This document shows positions 37,431-45,540 of a stretch of DNA of 64,000 nucleotides, piece after piece (within the stretch, counting starts at the first letter, position 1; every line of letters starts with the position of its first letter). A program made the translations under genes and the position numbers. The notes under the pieces are model-generated. The model ran no database searches. It was not told the DNA's origin and saw only the letters and a list, made by a program, of their open reading frames with translations. The DNA is from Curtobacterium flaccumfaciens (lineage in GTDB: Bacteria > Actinomycetota > Actinomycetes > Actinomycetales > Microbacteriaceae): positions 57,467 to 121,466 of the forward strand of contig NZ_JABMCF010000028.1 of NCBI RefSeq assembly GCF_013359815.1. The letters are read 5' to 3'.

Positions 37431-37794
37431 GGTCACGACTCCCCGTCGGGACGGCGCCGACTGGTCGGAGACCGTCGGTGTGGGCGTCGCGGAGCGACGG
37501 TCTGTGACCGCGCGCGTGGCGCAGGACGACGTGTCGTGACCGGTCGGTGGGGTGGACGCGACCGCCTGGAGGCCCGGTGCGGGTGCGCGAGACCGGTGCC
37601 GGGCCTCCAGGCGGTCACGGCTCCCCGTCGGGACACCGTCGTGCGGTCGGGAACCGTCGGCGCGGGCGTCGCGGAGCGACGATCGGTGACCGCTCGGCAG
37701 GCGGGTGACGACGTGTCGTGACCGGTCGGCGCGGCGGACCTGGCCTGGAGGCACGGCGAGCGTCCGGCAGGCCCGTCACGAACCGAGGGGCGGA
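37431..37794. repeat. 182-bp tandem duplication between proB and proA
   Basis: Two copies (37431-37612 and 37613-about 37794) share GGTCACGRCTCCCCGTCGG, GTCGCGGAGCGAC, GACGACGTGTCGTGACCGG and CCTGGAGGC at a constant 182-bp offset; the last motif is about 3 bp shifted. Stop codons and lack of a shared frame argue against a gene. The rest of the 413-bp gap holds only the proA promoter. Confidence 0.85.
37560..37616. repeat. REP-like hairpin at the junction of the duplication
   Basis: GACCGCCTGGAGGCCCGG pairs exactly with CCGGGCCTCCAGGCGGTC (18 bp) around a 21-nt loop. It carries the GGAGGC core of the window-wide repeat and straddles the boundary between the two 182-bp copies. It could also terminate the obg-proB transcript. 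Confidence 0.75.
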
Positions 37795-37796
37795 CC

Positions 37797-37802
37797 TACA
37801 AT
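37797..37802 (+). promoter_or_regulatory. -10 element of leaderless proA
   Basis: TACAAT ends exactly six bases before the proA ATG (spacer CGGTCC), without a ribosome-binding site. It implies proA is transcribed separately from proB. Confidence 0.65.
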
Positions 37803-37808
37803 CGGTCC

Positions 37809-39074
37809 ATGTCGTCCATCGCGCCCGCCCCGACCCTCACCGACAAGCTCGTGGCGGCACGGGCCGCTTCGTCGGCGCTCGCGACCGCGACGACCGCCGT
37901 CAAGGACGCCGCCCTCGGTGCGATCGCCTCGGCAGTGCGTGCCGCGACCGACGAGATCGTCGCCGCGAACCACGACGACCTCGTCGCCGGCGAGGACGGC
38001 GGACTCTCGTCCGGGCTGCTCGACCGGTTGCGACTCGACCCCGTCCGGATCGAGGCCCTCGCCGCCGCGGTCGAACACGTCGTCGGGCTGACCGACCCCG
38101 TGGGGGAGCACGTGCGCGGGTCGCAGCTGCCGAACGGACTCCAGCTCACCCAGGTGCGCGTGCCGTTCGGTGTCGTCGGGGCCATCTACGAGGCACGCCC
38201 GAACGTCACCGTCGACATCGCCTCCCTCGCGCTCAAGTCGGGCAACGCCGTCGTGCTCCGCGGCGGATCGGCCGCCCAGCACACGAACGCCGTGCTCGTC
38301 GCCCGGATCCAGGACGCGGTCGAGTCGGTGGGGCTGCCCCGCGACCTGGTGCAGACCATCGACGAGTTCGGCCGCGCCGGTGCCACCGAGCTCATGCGGG
38401 CACGGGGCCTGGTCGACGTGCTGATCCCGCGGGGGAGCGCCGCGCTCATCCAGACCGTCGTCACCGAGTCGCAGGTGCCCGTCATCGAGACCGGTGCGGG
38501 CGTCGTGCACGTGTTCCTCGACGCGTCCGCGCCGGAGCAGCGTGCGGTCGACATCGTCCTGAACAGCAAGGTGCAGCGGCCGAGCGTGTGCAACGCCCTC
38601 GAGACCCTCCTGGTGCACGAGGCCGCGGCCGAACGGCTCCTGCCACTGCTGGCCGACCGGCTGCGGGCGTCCGGTGTGACGCTGCGCGGCGACGACGCCA
38701 CGCGGGCGATCGTGCCCGGAGTGCTCCGCGCCACCGACGACGACTGGGCGACCGAGTCGATGGACCTCGACCTGTCGATCCGCGTCGTGCCCGACGTCGA
38801 CACGGCGATGGCGCACATCGCCCGGTGGTCGACGCACCACACGGAGTCGATCGTCACGAACGACGTCGACACCGCCGAACGGTTCCTGGCGACCGTCGAC
38901 TCGGCGGTCGTGATGGTGAACGCCTCGACCCGGTTCACCGACGGCGGTGAGTTCGGTTTCGGGGCCGAGGTCGGCATCTCGACGCAGAAGCTGCACGCGC
39001 GCGGTCCGATGGGCCTGCCGGAGCTCACGAGCACGAAGTGGATCGTGCGCGGGTCCGGGCAGATCCGCGGCTAG
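37809..39074 (+). CDS. proA: Gamma-glutamyl phosphate reductase
   Basis: 421 residues. An aldehyde-dehydrogenase fold with the catalytic Cys near residue 261 in QRPSVCNALETLLVH. Other blocks: PFGVVGAIYEARPNVTVDIA, LALKSGNAVVLRGGSAA, and GEFGFGAEVGISTQKLHARGP near the end. It reduces glutamyl-5-phosphate to the semialdehyde with NADPH. The length is normal. The start fits a leaderless transcript from TACAAT. Confidence 0.97.
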   Translation: MSSIAPAPTLTDKLVAARAASSALATATTAVKDAALGAIASAVRAATDEIVAANHDDLVAGEDGGLSSGLLDRLRLDPVRIEALAAAVEHVVGLTDPVGEHVRGSQLPNGLQLTQVRVPFGVVGAIYEARPNVTVDIASLALKSGNAVVLRGGSAAQHTNAVLVARIQDAVESVGLPRDLVQTIDEFGRAGATELMRARGLVDVLIPRGSAALIQTVVTESQVPVIETGAGVVHVFLDASAPEQRAVDIVLNSKVQRPSVCNALETLLVHEAAAERLLPLLADRLRASGVTLRGDDATRAIVPGVLRATDDDWATESMDLDLSIRVVPDVDTAMAHIARWSTHHTESIVTNDVDTAERFLATVDSAVVMVNASTRFTDGGEFGFGAEVGISTQKLHARGPMGLPELTSTKWIVRGSGQIRG

Positions 39075-39114
39075 ACTGAACGGCGTCTTTCCCCGACCGA
39101 ACGGAGCACGAACG

Positions 39115-39315
39115 ATGACCCTCCTCGCAGAAGCTGCTGAGCACGCCTCCGGGGCGCCCGCGTTCGTGTTCCCGATGGTCGGCGCCCTCTTCTTCATCTT
39201 CCTCGGCTTCGTGACCTGGAGCTTCCGCGACGTGGCCTACCGCCACTCCCAGAAGTTCGAGGCCACCCGCCACCACGAGACGGGTGTCGACGAGTTCGGT
39301 CACACCAAGATCTGA
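39115..39315 (+). CDS. Small single-span membrane protein
   Basis: 66 residues from ATG 39115. One transmembrane helix (about residues 16-37, [21 protein letters not shown]) is followed by a polar, His-rich tail ([23 protein letters not shown]). No known motif. It stands between proA and nadD, 40 and 11 bp away, and is likely part of the same transcript. TAGACT at 39072-39077 could be a -10 of its own. Function unknown; the His-rich tail suggests a metal or interaction site. Confidence 0.75.
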   Translation: MTLLAEAAEHASGAPAFVFPMVGALFFIFLGFVTWSFRDVAYRHSQKFEATRHHETGVDEFGHTKI

Positions 39316-39326
39316 CCGACCACTCG

Positions 39327-39926
39327 ATGCTCGAGACCACCGGACGGCCACGCATCGGCGTGATGGGTGGCACGTTCGACCCCATCCACCACGGGCACCT
39401 GGTCGCGGCGTCCGAGGTGGCGCGGGCGTTCGACCTCGACGAGGTCGTCTTCGTCCCCACCGGACAGCCGTACATGAAGTCCGACGTCACCGACGCCGAG
39501 CACCGGTACCTGATGACCGTGATCGCCACCGCGTCGAACCCGATGTTCACCGTCAGCCGCGTGGACATCGACCGCCCGGGGCCGACGTACACCGTCGACA
39601 CCCTGCGGGACCTGCACGAACAGCGACCGGATGCCCAGCTCGTCTTCATCTCGGGCGCAGACGCCGTTCAGCAGATCGTCGACTGGAAAGACCATGATGG
39701 TCTCTGGGACCTCGCGCACTTCGTGGCCGTGACGCGTCCGGGACACGCCTTGAGCCTCACCGGATTGCCCGAGCGGGACGTAAGCTTGCTCGAAGTCCCT
39801 GCACTGGCCATATCCTCGACGGATTGCCGTGACCGGGTTCGACGGGGGTTCCCCGTCTGGTACTTGGTTCCCGACGGTGTCGTCCAGTACATCTCCAAGC
39901 ACCATCTGTATCGGAGCGTTGCATGA
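39327..39926 (+). CDS. nadD: Nicotinate-nucleotide adenylyltransferase
   Basis: 199 residues. The nucleotidyltransferase signature [12 protein letters not shown] lies at about residues 14-25, and the [13 protein letters not shown] motif (SSTxxR) near 162. It converts nicotinate mononucleotide to the dinucleotide in NAD synthesis. Its stop overlaps the next start (ATGA). Confidence 0.96.
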   Translation: MLETTGRPRIGVMGGTFDPIHHGHLVAASEVARAFDLDEVVFVPTGQPYMKSDVTDAEHRYLMTVIATASNPMFTVSRVDIDRPGPTYTVDTLRDLHEQRPDAQLVFISGADAVQQIVDWKDHDGLWDLAHFVAVTRPGHALSLTGLPERDVSLLEVPALAISSTDCRDRVRRGFPVWYLVPDGVVQYISKHHLYRSVA

Positions 39927-41437
39927 GTTCGTCCGACGCGCAGCCGCCCCTGTCGCGGCGCCAGGCGCGCGAGCGGGAGCGTGCCGCCGCGGCCGGTTCG
40001 CAGCCCGCGACGCCGCCCCCGACCGTCGCCGCACCCGCCGCCGAGACCGCCGAGTCCCGTCGCCGCCCCGGGTCGCACGTCGCCCCGGCCCCCGGTGGCC
40101 CCGCCCAGTCGTCCGCGCCGGCATCGGCGCAGACCGACCCCGGCTCTGCCCCGTCCGTCCCGGTGTCGGCGCCCGCGGCCGGTGTGCCGCCGTTCCCGCC
40201 GGCCTCCGCGACCGAGATCGTCCCCGGCAGCGGTGGGCTCACCCGTCGGCAGATCCGGCAGCTCCGTGCCGCCGAGCGCCAGGCGGTCCTGCCGGTGCCG
40301 CTGCAGAACCCCACGCCCCAGTCGTCCGACCGCACCGTCGAGGACGTCCTCGGGTCGGTGGACACAATCGACCCCGCCGCGCCGCAGAGCGCTCCGGACG
40401 CCGAGGCCGCGCACGACGAGCAGCCCGCTGCCCCGACGGTCCTCGACCAGGCCGCCGTCGCCCAGGCCACCGAGGCCGACGGGTCCCCGGACGCGCTCGA
40501 GCCCCTCGACGAGGCCGCTGCGCACGCCGAGGAGCCCCGCCGTCACCGGTCGACGTGGTCGCCGCCCGCCGACGTCACCGAGTCCGACGCGTCCGCGACC
40601 GACGTCCCCGAGTCCGGTGCGCCGGAGACCGACGTCCCTGAGTCGGATGCGCCGGTGAACGACGCCCCTGCGGACGAGACGACCGACGTCGCCCCGGCGG
40701 ACGAGTCGTCCGAGGACGCTCCGGATCGGTCTGCCGACGACGCTCCCGCTCCCGCTGCCGGGTCGCAGCCCGCCCTCACGCCGGTGCCGATCCCGACGAA
40801 CGCCGCAGCAGCGACCCCCGCGGTGTTCCCGCTCTCGCTCGACGCCGAGGACGACGACACCAACGAGGTGCCGCTGCCCGAGCCCGCGACCGAGGCCCCG
40901 AAGGTCCCCGCCGCGTTCCAGCGTCCGACCGAGCCGAAGCCGGTGACCACGGCCTTCGCGCCGCCCGCCGGCCACTGGTCGCAGCAGGCGCACGACTCGA
41001 ACGACTCCGAGGTGCACGACGCCGAGACCGGCACCCGTCGCGTCGCGGTGACGAACACGAACGCGATCATCCTGCCGAACTCGGCGCTGGCCGACCCCAC
41101 CGGTGCCCTCAACGCGACGGGCGAGGTGATCCTGACCGGGTCGATCGACCTGCCGGCGTCGCTGTCGTCGACGGGGTCGCACCGGCCGATCGACGGCGCC
41201 GAGGTCGACCGCCTGCTCGAGCAGCAGGACGAGCAGCCCGAGACCGATGCCAGCCCGGTGCGGGCCAGCCGCGCGGTGTCCAGCCACACCTCGACCCGTC
41301 AGGTCGTGCTCGCCGCCGCCAAGCCGAAGGAGTCGCGCACGCCGCTGATCCTCGGTGTGACGGTCGGCGCGGTCGGGCTGGCCGCGGCCGGCGTCATCAT
41401 CACCGCACTGCTCACCACCCACGCGTTCGGCGGCTGA
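39923..41437 (+). CDS. Large disordered protein with a C-terminal membrane anchor
   Basis: 504 residues, dominated by Ala, Pro, Asp, Glu and Thr, with no globular domain recognised until a C-terminal helix (about 472-494). Two short basic motifs recur: [14 protein letters not shown] at the N-terminus and [17 protein letters not shown] near 105. The region 205-245 has repeated DVPESxAPxxD units. It sits between nadD and rsfS and overlaps nadD by ATGA. The orientation of the anchor is unknown. A scaffold or envelope-tethering role is possible but unsupported. Confidence 0.75.
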   Translation: MSSSDAQPPLSRRQARERERAAAAGSQPATPPPTVAAPAAETAESRRRPGSHVAPAPGGPAQSSAPASAQTDPGSAPSVPVSAPAAGVPPFPPASATEIVPGSGGLTRRQIRQLRAAERQAVLPVPLQNPTPQSSDRTVEDVLGSVDTIDPAAPQSAPDAEAAHDEQPAAPTVLDQAAVAQATEADGSPDALEPLDEAAAHAEEPRRHRSTWSPPADVTESDASATDVPESGAPETDVPESDAPVNDAPADETTDVAPADESSEDAPDRSADDAPAPAAGSQPALTPVPIPTNAAAATPAVFPLSLDAEDDDTNEVPLPEPATEAPKVPAAFQRPTEPKPVTTAFAPPAGHWSQQAHDSNDSEVHDAETGTRRVAVTNTNAIILPNSALADPTGALNATGEVILTGSIDLPASLSSTGSHRPIDGAEVDRLLEQQDEQPETDASPVRASRAVSSHTSTRQVVLAAAKPKESRTPLILGVTVGAVGLAAAGVIITALLTTHAFGG

Positions 41438-41569
41438 CCGCTGCCGTCCTCGACGTCCGTTCTCCACCACCCCGCCGACCCTGGCCTGGCCGCTGTCGGC
41501 GGGGTGGCTTATGATCGTGACCCATCAAGCGAACCGGCTGTCCGTCGGTTCGACGACCGGAAGGAATCC

Positions 41570-41944
41570 GTGACCGCCTCCACTCGCGCACTGGAACTCG
41601 TGCAGGCCGCAGCACTCGCGGCCGACGCCAAGCAGGCCGAGGACCTCGTCGCTCTCGACGTGACCGGGCCGTTGCAGCTCACGGACGTGTTCCTGCTCGC
41701 AACCGGTCGGAACGAGCGCAACGTGCAGTCCATCGCCGATGCCGTCGAGGAACGACTCCTCGAGCTCGGTGCCAAGACGCTCCGCCGCGAAGGCCGTACC
41801 GAGGGCCGTTGGGTCCTCATCGACTTCGGCGAGATCATCGTGCACGTCTTCCACGACGAAGACCGCCAGTACTACTCGCTCGAGCGTCTCTGGGCCGACT
41901 GCCCGACGATCCCGCTCGAGCTCCCGGTGGACCACACCGCCTGA
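41570..41944 (+). CDS. rsfS: Ribosome silencing factor RsfS
   Basis: 124 residues from GTG 41570, placed by AAGGAA nine bases upstream. The family pattern is clear: DLVALDVTGPLQLTDVFLLATG, RNVQSIADAVEERL, GRWVLIDFGEIIVHVFHDEDRQYYSLERLW. It binds L14 on the 50S subunit and blocks subunit joining in stationary phase. An in-frame GTG at 41504 would add 22 unlikely residues. Adjacent to nadD, as in many bacteria. Confidence 0.96.
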   Translation: MTASTRALELVQAAALAADAKQAEDLVALDVTGPLQLTDVFLLATGRNERNVQSIADAVEERLLELGAKTLRREGRTEGRWVLIDFGEIIVHVFHDEDRQYYSLERLWADCPTIPLELPVDHTA

Positions 41945-42052
41945 TCAGCGACGCGCCCGGGTGACGGCTTCGATTTCGTTGCCCGGCGTTCGCATGGTGT
42001 ACGCTTCTATGGTGCCTCCGGGGAACCGGTTGGTACGGAAGCAGCACGATCT

Positions 42053-42125
42053 GGGTCTGTGGCGCAGCTGGTAGCGCACCTGCATGGCATGCAGGGGGTC
42101 AGGGGTTCGAGTCCCCTCAGATCCA
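42053..42125 (+). tRNA. tRNA-Ala (anticodon GGC)
   Basis: A complete 73-nt cloverleaf: acceptor GGGTCTG/CAGATCC with one G-T pair, D arm GCGCAGCTGGTAGCGC, anticodon stem CCTGC/GCAGG around the loop ATGGCAT, T arm AGGGGTTCGAGTCCCCT, discriminator A. The anticodon GGC reads GCC (and GCT) codons. CCA is not encoded. Confidence 0.97.
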
Positions 42126-42130
42126 CCCTC

Positions 42131-42163
42131 AACCCCGCCGTTCCTCGGAACGGCGGGGTTTTT
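42131..42163 (+). terminator. Terminator after tRNA-Ala
   Basis: AACCCCGCCGTTCC pairs perfectly with GGAACGGCGGGGTT around TC, followed by TTTCG. A classical intrinsic terminator six bases past the tRNA. Confidence 0.95.
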
Positions 42164-42192
42164 CGTACGCCCGGCGGGACTCGGTGGCCCGA

Positions 42193-42198
42193 TACGCT
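42193..42198 (+). promoter_or_regulatory. -10 element of the leaderless epimerase gene
   Basis: TACGCT ends six bases before ATG 42205, with no Shine-Dalgarno sequence between them. Confidence 0.55.
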
Positions 42199-42204
42199 GA
42201 GCGC

Positions 42205-43128
42205 ATGAGCAACGACGCGCCGCTGTCCGGGTCCCCGCTGACGATCGCCTCCGCCGGGTACACGGCCGACATCGCCACCGTCGGAGCGACACTGCGGACC
42301 CTGCGGCACGAGGGCCGAGACCTGGTCGTCCCGTTCGACGCCGACGAGGTCCGCCCGGTCTTCCGTGGTGCCGTCCTGGCCCCGTGGCCGAACCGGATCG
42401 TCGACGGCGAGTACTCGTTCGGCGGCGTCGATCACGAACTGGCCCTCACCGAGCCCGCACGGCACCACGCCCTGCACGGACTCGTCGCGTGGACGGACTT
42501 CCGCGTGCAGGAGCAGGCGGACGACCGCGTGGTGCTCGCCACGACCGTCCAGGCGCAGCAGGGCTACCCGTACCGCGTCGAGGTCACCGTGGAGTACCGG
42601 CTCGACGCCGAGGGGCTGCACACCACGATCACCGGGACGAACACCGGGGCCGAGGACGCACCGTGGGGGACCGGCCCGCACCCGTACCTCGTCGCGGGTA
42701 CCGGCGCCGTCGACGACTGGACCCTCACCCTCCCCGCCGCCCAGGTGCTCGAGGTGACGCCGGACCGGCTCATCCCGACCGACCTGGTGCCCGTGCACGA
42801 CGAGTTCGACCTGCGCACGCCCACGCTGATCGGCGACCGGTTCATCGACCACGCCTTCACCGGCTTCGACCGCGACGCCGCCGGCCTCGCCACCATCGCG
42901 GTCACGGCGGCGGACGGTCGCGGGGTCCGTGCGACCTTCGGGCCGGAGTGCGGCTGGGCGCAGGTGCACACCGCCGACCACGTCGTCCCCGAGTACCACC
43001 GCGTCGGTCTCGCCGTCGAGCCGATGACGTGCGCCCCCGACGCCTTCAACGACGGCGCGGACCGCGGCCTCGTGGTGCTCGCGCCCGGTGCCTCGCACGC
43101 CGCCGCATGGACGATCGCCGCGATCTGA
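42205..43128 (+). CDS. Aldose 1-epimerase family protein
   Basis: 307 residues. A galactose-mutarotase-like beta-sandwich is indicated by RGAVLAPWPNRIVDGEYSFGG, HHALHGLVAWTDF (catalytic His pair region), GTGPHPYLVAG (second His) and GLAVEPMTCAPDAFN (the catalytic Glu in the family). It should interconvert anomers of a sugar or sugar phosphate; the substrate cannot be read. The last 22 bp overlap pabB, so translation may be coupled. Confidence 0.88.
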   Translation: MSNDAPLSGSPLTIASAGYTADIATVGATLRTLRHEGRDLVVPFDADEVRPVFRGAVLAPWPNRIVDGEYSFGGVDHELALTEPARHHALHGLVAWTDFRVQEQADDRVVLATTVQAQQGYPYRVEVTVEYRLDAEGLHTTITGTNTGAEDAPWGTGPHPYLVAGTGAVDDWTLTLPAAQVLEVTPDRLIPTDLVPVHDEFDLRTPTLIGDRFIDHAFTGFDRDAAGLATIAVTAADGRGVRATFGPECGWAQVHTADHVVPEYHRVGLAVEPMTCAPDAFNDGADRGLVVLAPGASHAAAWTIAAI

Positions 43129-44624
43129 GCACCCCCGACCCCGGCGTCCGCGTCGAGGTCCGCCGACTCGACGCGGCCCCCGACCTCGCGGCCCTGGCGA
43201 CGCAGGTCGCCGGGGACGTGGTGTGGCTCGACTCCGGCCTGCCCGACGGTGCCCCCGCCACGGCTCGGCCCCGGGCACGCTTCTCCGTGCTGGCGTGGAC
43301 GGACGGGCCGTTCGCCGCCCGGTTCCGGCACCAGGACCGTCGCGCGCACCTGACGGTCGCCGCGTCCGCCGAGTGGTGGTTCGGGCCCGCCCGATCCGAG
43401 GAGCGTCCGGCCTTCGCGGTGCTGGCGGACCTGCTCCGACGCACGCCCCGCCTGCCCGAGCCGGTCGTCGGGTGCGGGTTCGCGCTGGGCTGGGTCGGGT
43501 TCCTCGGCTACGAGCTCGGCCGCGAGTCCGGCGGCCCGGACCGCACCGCCGACGGGCACGCCGACGCCGACCTGCGGTTCGTCGACCGAGCCGTCGTCGT
43601 CGACCACACCGGTGGCGCCTGGGCGCTCGCGCTCGTCGCCGACGCGGAACCGGCGGCCAGCGCACGGAACCGCGCGTGGCTCGAGGAGCTCACCACCCCC
43701 ACGACGTCGGCCGGCGTCGTGGACGCGGCCACGGGCCTCCCGGCCGGGGTGTCCACGGCGACCGGACGCGTCACGCGCGCCGCCTACGAGCGGGCGGTCG
43801 ACGCGTGCCGCGCGGAGATCCGCGAGGGGAACGCGTTCCAGGTCTGCCTCACCACCGCCTTCGCGGTCGGACTGGAGGCCCGTGGCGGCCCCGGTACGGA
43901 CCCGCACCTGGGCGAGTACCTGCGGATGCGGGCGGCCGACCCGGTGCCGTTCGGCGCGTTCCTGCGGCTCGGCCCGCTGCGCGTGGCGAGCCGGTCCCCG
44001 GAGCGGTTCCTGCGGATCGACGCGGCCGGAGCGGTGCTCGCGGAGCCGATCAAGGGCACGCGGCGGCGGCTCGCCGACGCGGTGGCGGACGCGGCCGCGC
44101 GGGACGACCTGGCGGCGAGCCCGAAGGACCGCGCCGAGAACGTGATGATCGTCGACCTGCTGCGGAACGACCTGCTGCGGACCGCGGTGCCCGGGTCGGT
44201 GCACGTCGAGCGGCTGTGTGCCGTCGAGACGTACGCCAGCGTGCACCAGCTGGTCTCGACGATCGGGGCGGTGCTGCCGCCGGGGACGTCGCGGGCCGAC
44301 GTGGTGCACGCGGCGTTCCCGCCGGGGTCGATGACCGGCGCGCCGAAGAGCAGTGCCACGGCGATCGCGGACCGGCTCGAGGGAGCGCCGCGCGGGGTGT
44401 ACTCGGGCGCGATCGGGTACTTCTCGACGAGCGGGGCGGTCGACCTGTCGGTGGCGATCCGTAGCCTCGTGACCGTGCTCGACGAGTCGGGGGCGGTGCG
44501 ATCCCGGACCCTCGGAGCAGGGGGAGCGGTGACCTGGTCGTCGGTGCCCGCGGACGAGGCGGACGAGGTCGAGACCAAGACGCGCTCGGTGCTCGGCGGG
44601 GTCGGGGCGGTCGCCGGCTGGTGA
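43107..44624 (+). CDS. pabB: Aminodeoxychorismate synthase component I-like
   Basis: 505 residues from ATG 43107, overlapping the epimerase gene by 22 bp. The chorismate-binding domain occupies the C-terminal two thirds. EPIKGTRRR (Lys near 316) carries the lysine that distinguishes aminodeoxychorismate synthases (PIKGT) from anthranilate synthases (PIAGT). SPKDRAENVMIVDLLRND, PPGSMTGAPKSSA and GVYSGAIGYFS are conserved. It makes 4-amino-4-deoxychorismate for folate, with an amidotransferase encoded elsewhere. Two REP-like GGAGGCC segments occur in its coding sequence. Confidence 0.9.
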   Translation: MDDRRDLSTPDPGVRVEVRRLDAAPDLAALATQVAGDVVWLDSGLPDGAPATARPRARFSVLAWTDGPFAARFRHQDRRAHLTVAASAEWWFGPARSEERPAFAVLADLLRRTPRLPEPVVGCGFALGWVGFLGYELGRESGGPDRTADGHADADLRFVDRAVVVDHTGGAWALALVADAEPAASARNRAWLEELTTPTTSAGVVDAATGLPAGVSTATGRVTRAAYERAVDACRAEIREGNAFQVCLTTAFAVGLEARGGPGTDPHLGEYLRMRAADPVPFGAFLRLGPLRVASRSPERFLRIDAAGAVLAEPIKGTRRRLADAVADAAARDDLAASPKDRAENVMIVDLLRNDLLRTAVPGSVHVERLCAVETYASVHQLVSTIGAVLPPGTSRADVVHAAFPPGSMTGAPKSSATAIADRLEGAPRGVYSGAIGYFSTSGAVDLSVAIRSLVTVLDESGAVRSRTLGAGGAVTWSSVPADEADEVETKTRSVLGGVGAVAGW

Positions 44625-44639
44625 GCTGTTGCCCTGATC

Positions 44640-44653
44640 CGAACACGTGTTCG
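44640..44653. promoter_or_regulatory. LexA (SOS) box 1, upstream
   Basis: CGAACACGTGTTCG is a perfect palindrome of the actinobacterial CGAAC-N4-GTTCG type. It lies 16 bp after the pabB stop and 53 bp centre-to-centre upstream of box 2. Confidence 0.8.
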
Positions 44654-44683
44654 ACCAGGACTGTCCACGGATGTCGGACGCGA

Positions 44684-44712
44684 TTGACATCATCGAACGC
44701 ATGTTCGAATAT
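44684..44712 (+). promoter_or_regulatory. SOS promoter of imuA-imuB-dnaE2
   Basis: A consensus -35 TTGACA (44684-44689) and GAATAT (44707-44712) are 17 bp apart. The hexamer ends six bases before ATG 44719, so the transcript is probably leaderless. LexA box 2 fills most of the spacer, which would block polymerase directly. Confidence 0.75.
44693..44708. promoter_or_regulatory. LexA (SOS) box 2, in the promoter spacer
   Basis: TCGAACGCATGTTCGA matches the actinobacterial SOS consensus TCGAAC-N4-GTTCGA exactly and lies between -35 and -10 of the mutasome operon. Confidence 0.92.
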
Positions 44713-44718
44713 GAGGGC

Positions 44719-45540
44719 ATGCAGACGGCGGCGGCACTCCGGTCGCCCACCCCGGACCGGGGCGGGCGGAGCGGTGCTGCACGCGGCGGCAACGGTGCGG
44801 GCGGTGGCGGTGCGCGCCGTGGGCCGGACCACCTGAGCGATGCCCGGGCCGCGCTCGACCGCATCACGTCCCTGCGGTCCCGGGTGGCCGACATGGAGTC
44901 CACCCGGGTCGACACCGCCGGGCTCCCCACCGCCCCGGCACTCGAACCCCTGCTGCCCGGCGGCGCGATCCGGGTCGGTGGCACCTACGCCGTCCCCGAG
45001 TCGGTGCTGCTCGCGATCACGATGCTGCAGGCGGCCTCGGCAGCCGGGGCGTGGTGTGCGGTCGTCGGGGTGCCGTCCTTCGGGATCGAAGCCGCCGCCG
45101 CCGCGGGGATCGACCTCGAACGGCTCGTGCTCGTCCCCGATCCGGGTGACCAGTGGCTCGCCGTGACGGCGGCGATGGCCGACGTCGCCCAGATCGTCCT
45201 CACCCGACCGCTCGGCCGGGTCGTGCCGGGCGACGTGGCACGGCTGTCGGCTCGGCTGCGACAGCGCGGTGGTGCACTCGTGGCGCTCGGCTCCTGGCCC
45301 GGGGCGGACGTCACGCTGCGGGTCACGTCCTCGACGTGGAGCGGCATCGGTCAGGGCCACGGCCACCTGACGGAGCGCCGGGCCACCGTGACCGCGACCG
45401 GGCGTGCCGGCGCGGTGCGTCCGGCGACCGCCGAGCTGCTCCTGCCCGCGGCCGACGGTGCGGTCCGGGCCGCCACACCGGTGCCGACGGTGGGCTCCGG
45501 GGACACCCGCGTGCTGCGGCCCGTGGCGGTGGCGTCGTGA
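44719..45540 (+). CDS. imuA: ImuA-type mutasome protein
   Basis: 273 residues from ATG 44719; upstream in-frame starts would overlap the LexA box. It is related to the RecA/SulA-like ImuA' proteins: GAIRVGGTYAVPESVLLAITMLQ and DLERLVLVPDPGDQWLAVTAAMADVAQIVL. Walker motifs are degenerate, and a Gly/Arg-rich low-complexity stretch lies near residues 14-35. ImuA' acts with ImuB and DnaE2 in damage-induced translesion synthesis. Its stop overlaps the imuB start (GTGA). Confidence 0.85.
   Translation: MQTAAALRSPTPDRGGRSGAARGGNGAGGGGARRGPDHLSDARAALDRITSLRSRVADMESTRVDTAGLPTAPALEPLLPGGAIRVGGTYAVPESVLLAITMLQAASAAGAWCAVVGVPSFGIEAAAAAGIDLERLVLVPDPGDQWLAVTAAMADVAQIVLTRPLGRVVPGDVARLSARLRQRGGALVALGSWPGADVTLRVTSSTWSGIGQGHGHLTERRATVTATGRAGAVRPATAELLLPAADGAVRAATPVPTVGSGDTRVLRPVAVAS

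Noticed and set aside
37396..37808. Possible small genes in the proB-proA gap
   Set aside because: The apparent frames do not share phase across the two 182-bp copies and have no RBS; the region is a non-coding duplication.
37776..39197. 473-codon minus-strand frame over proA
   Set aside because: Antisense to ProA; composition is typical of reverse-frame Arg/Val/Asp-rich translation.
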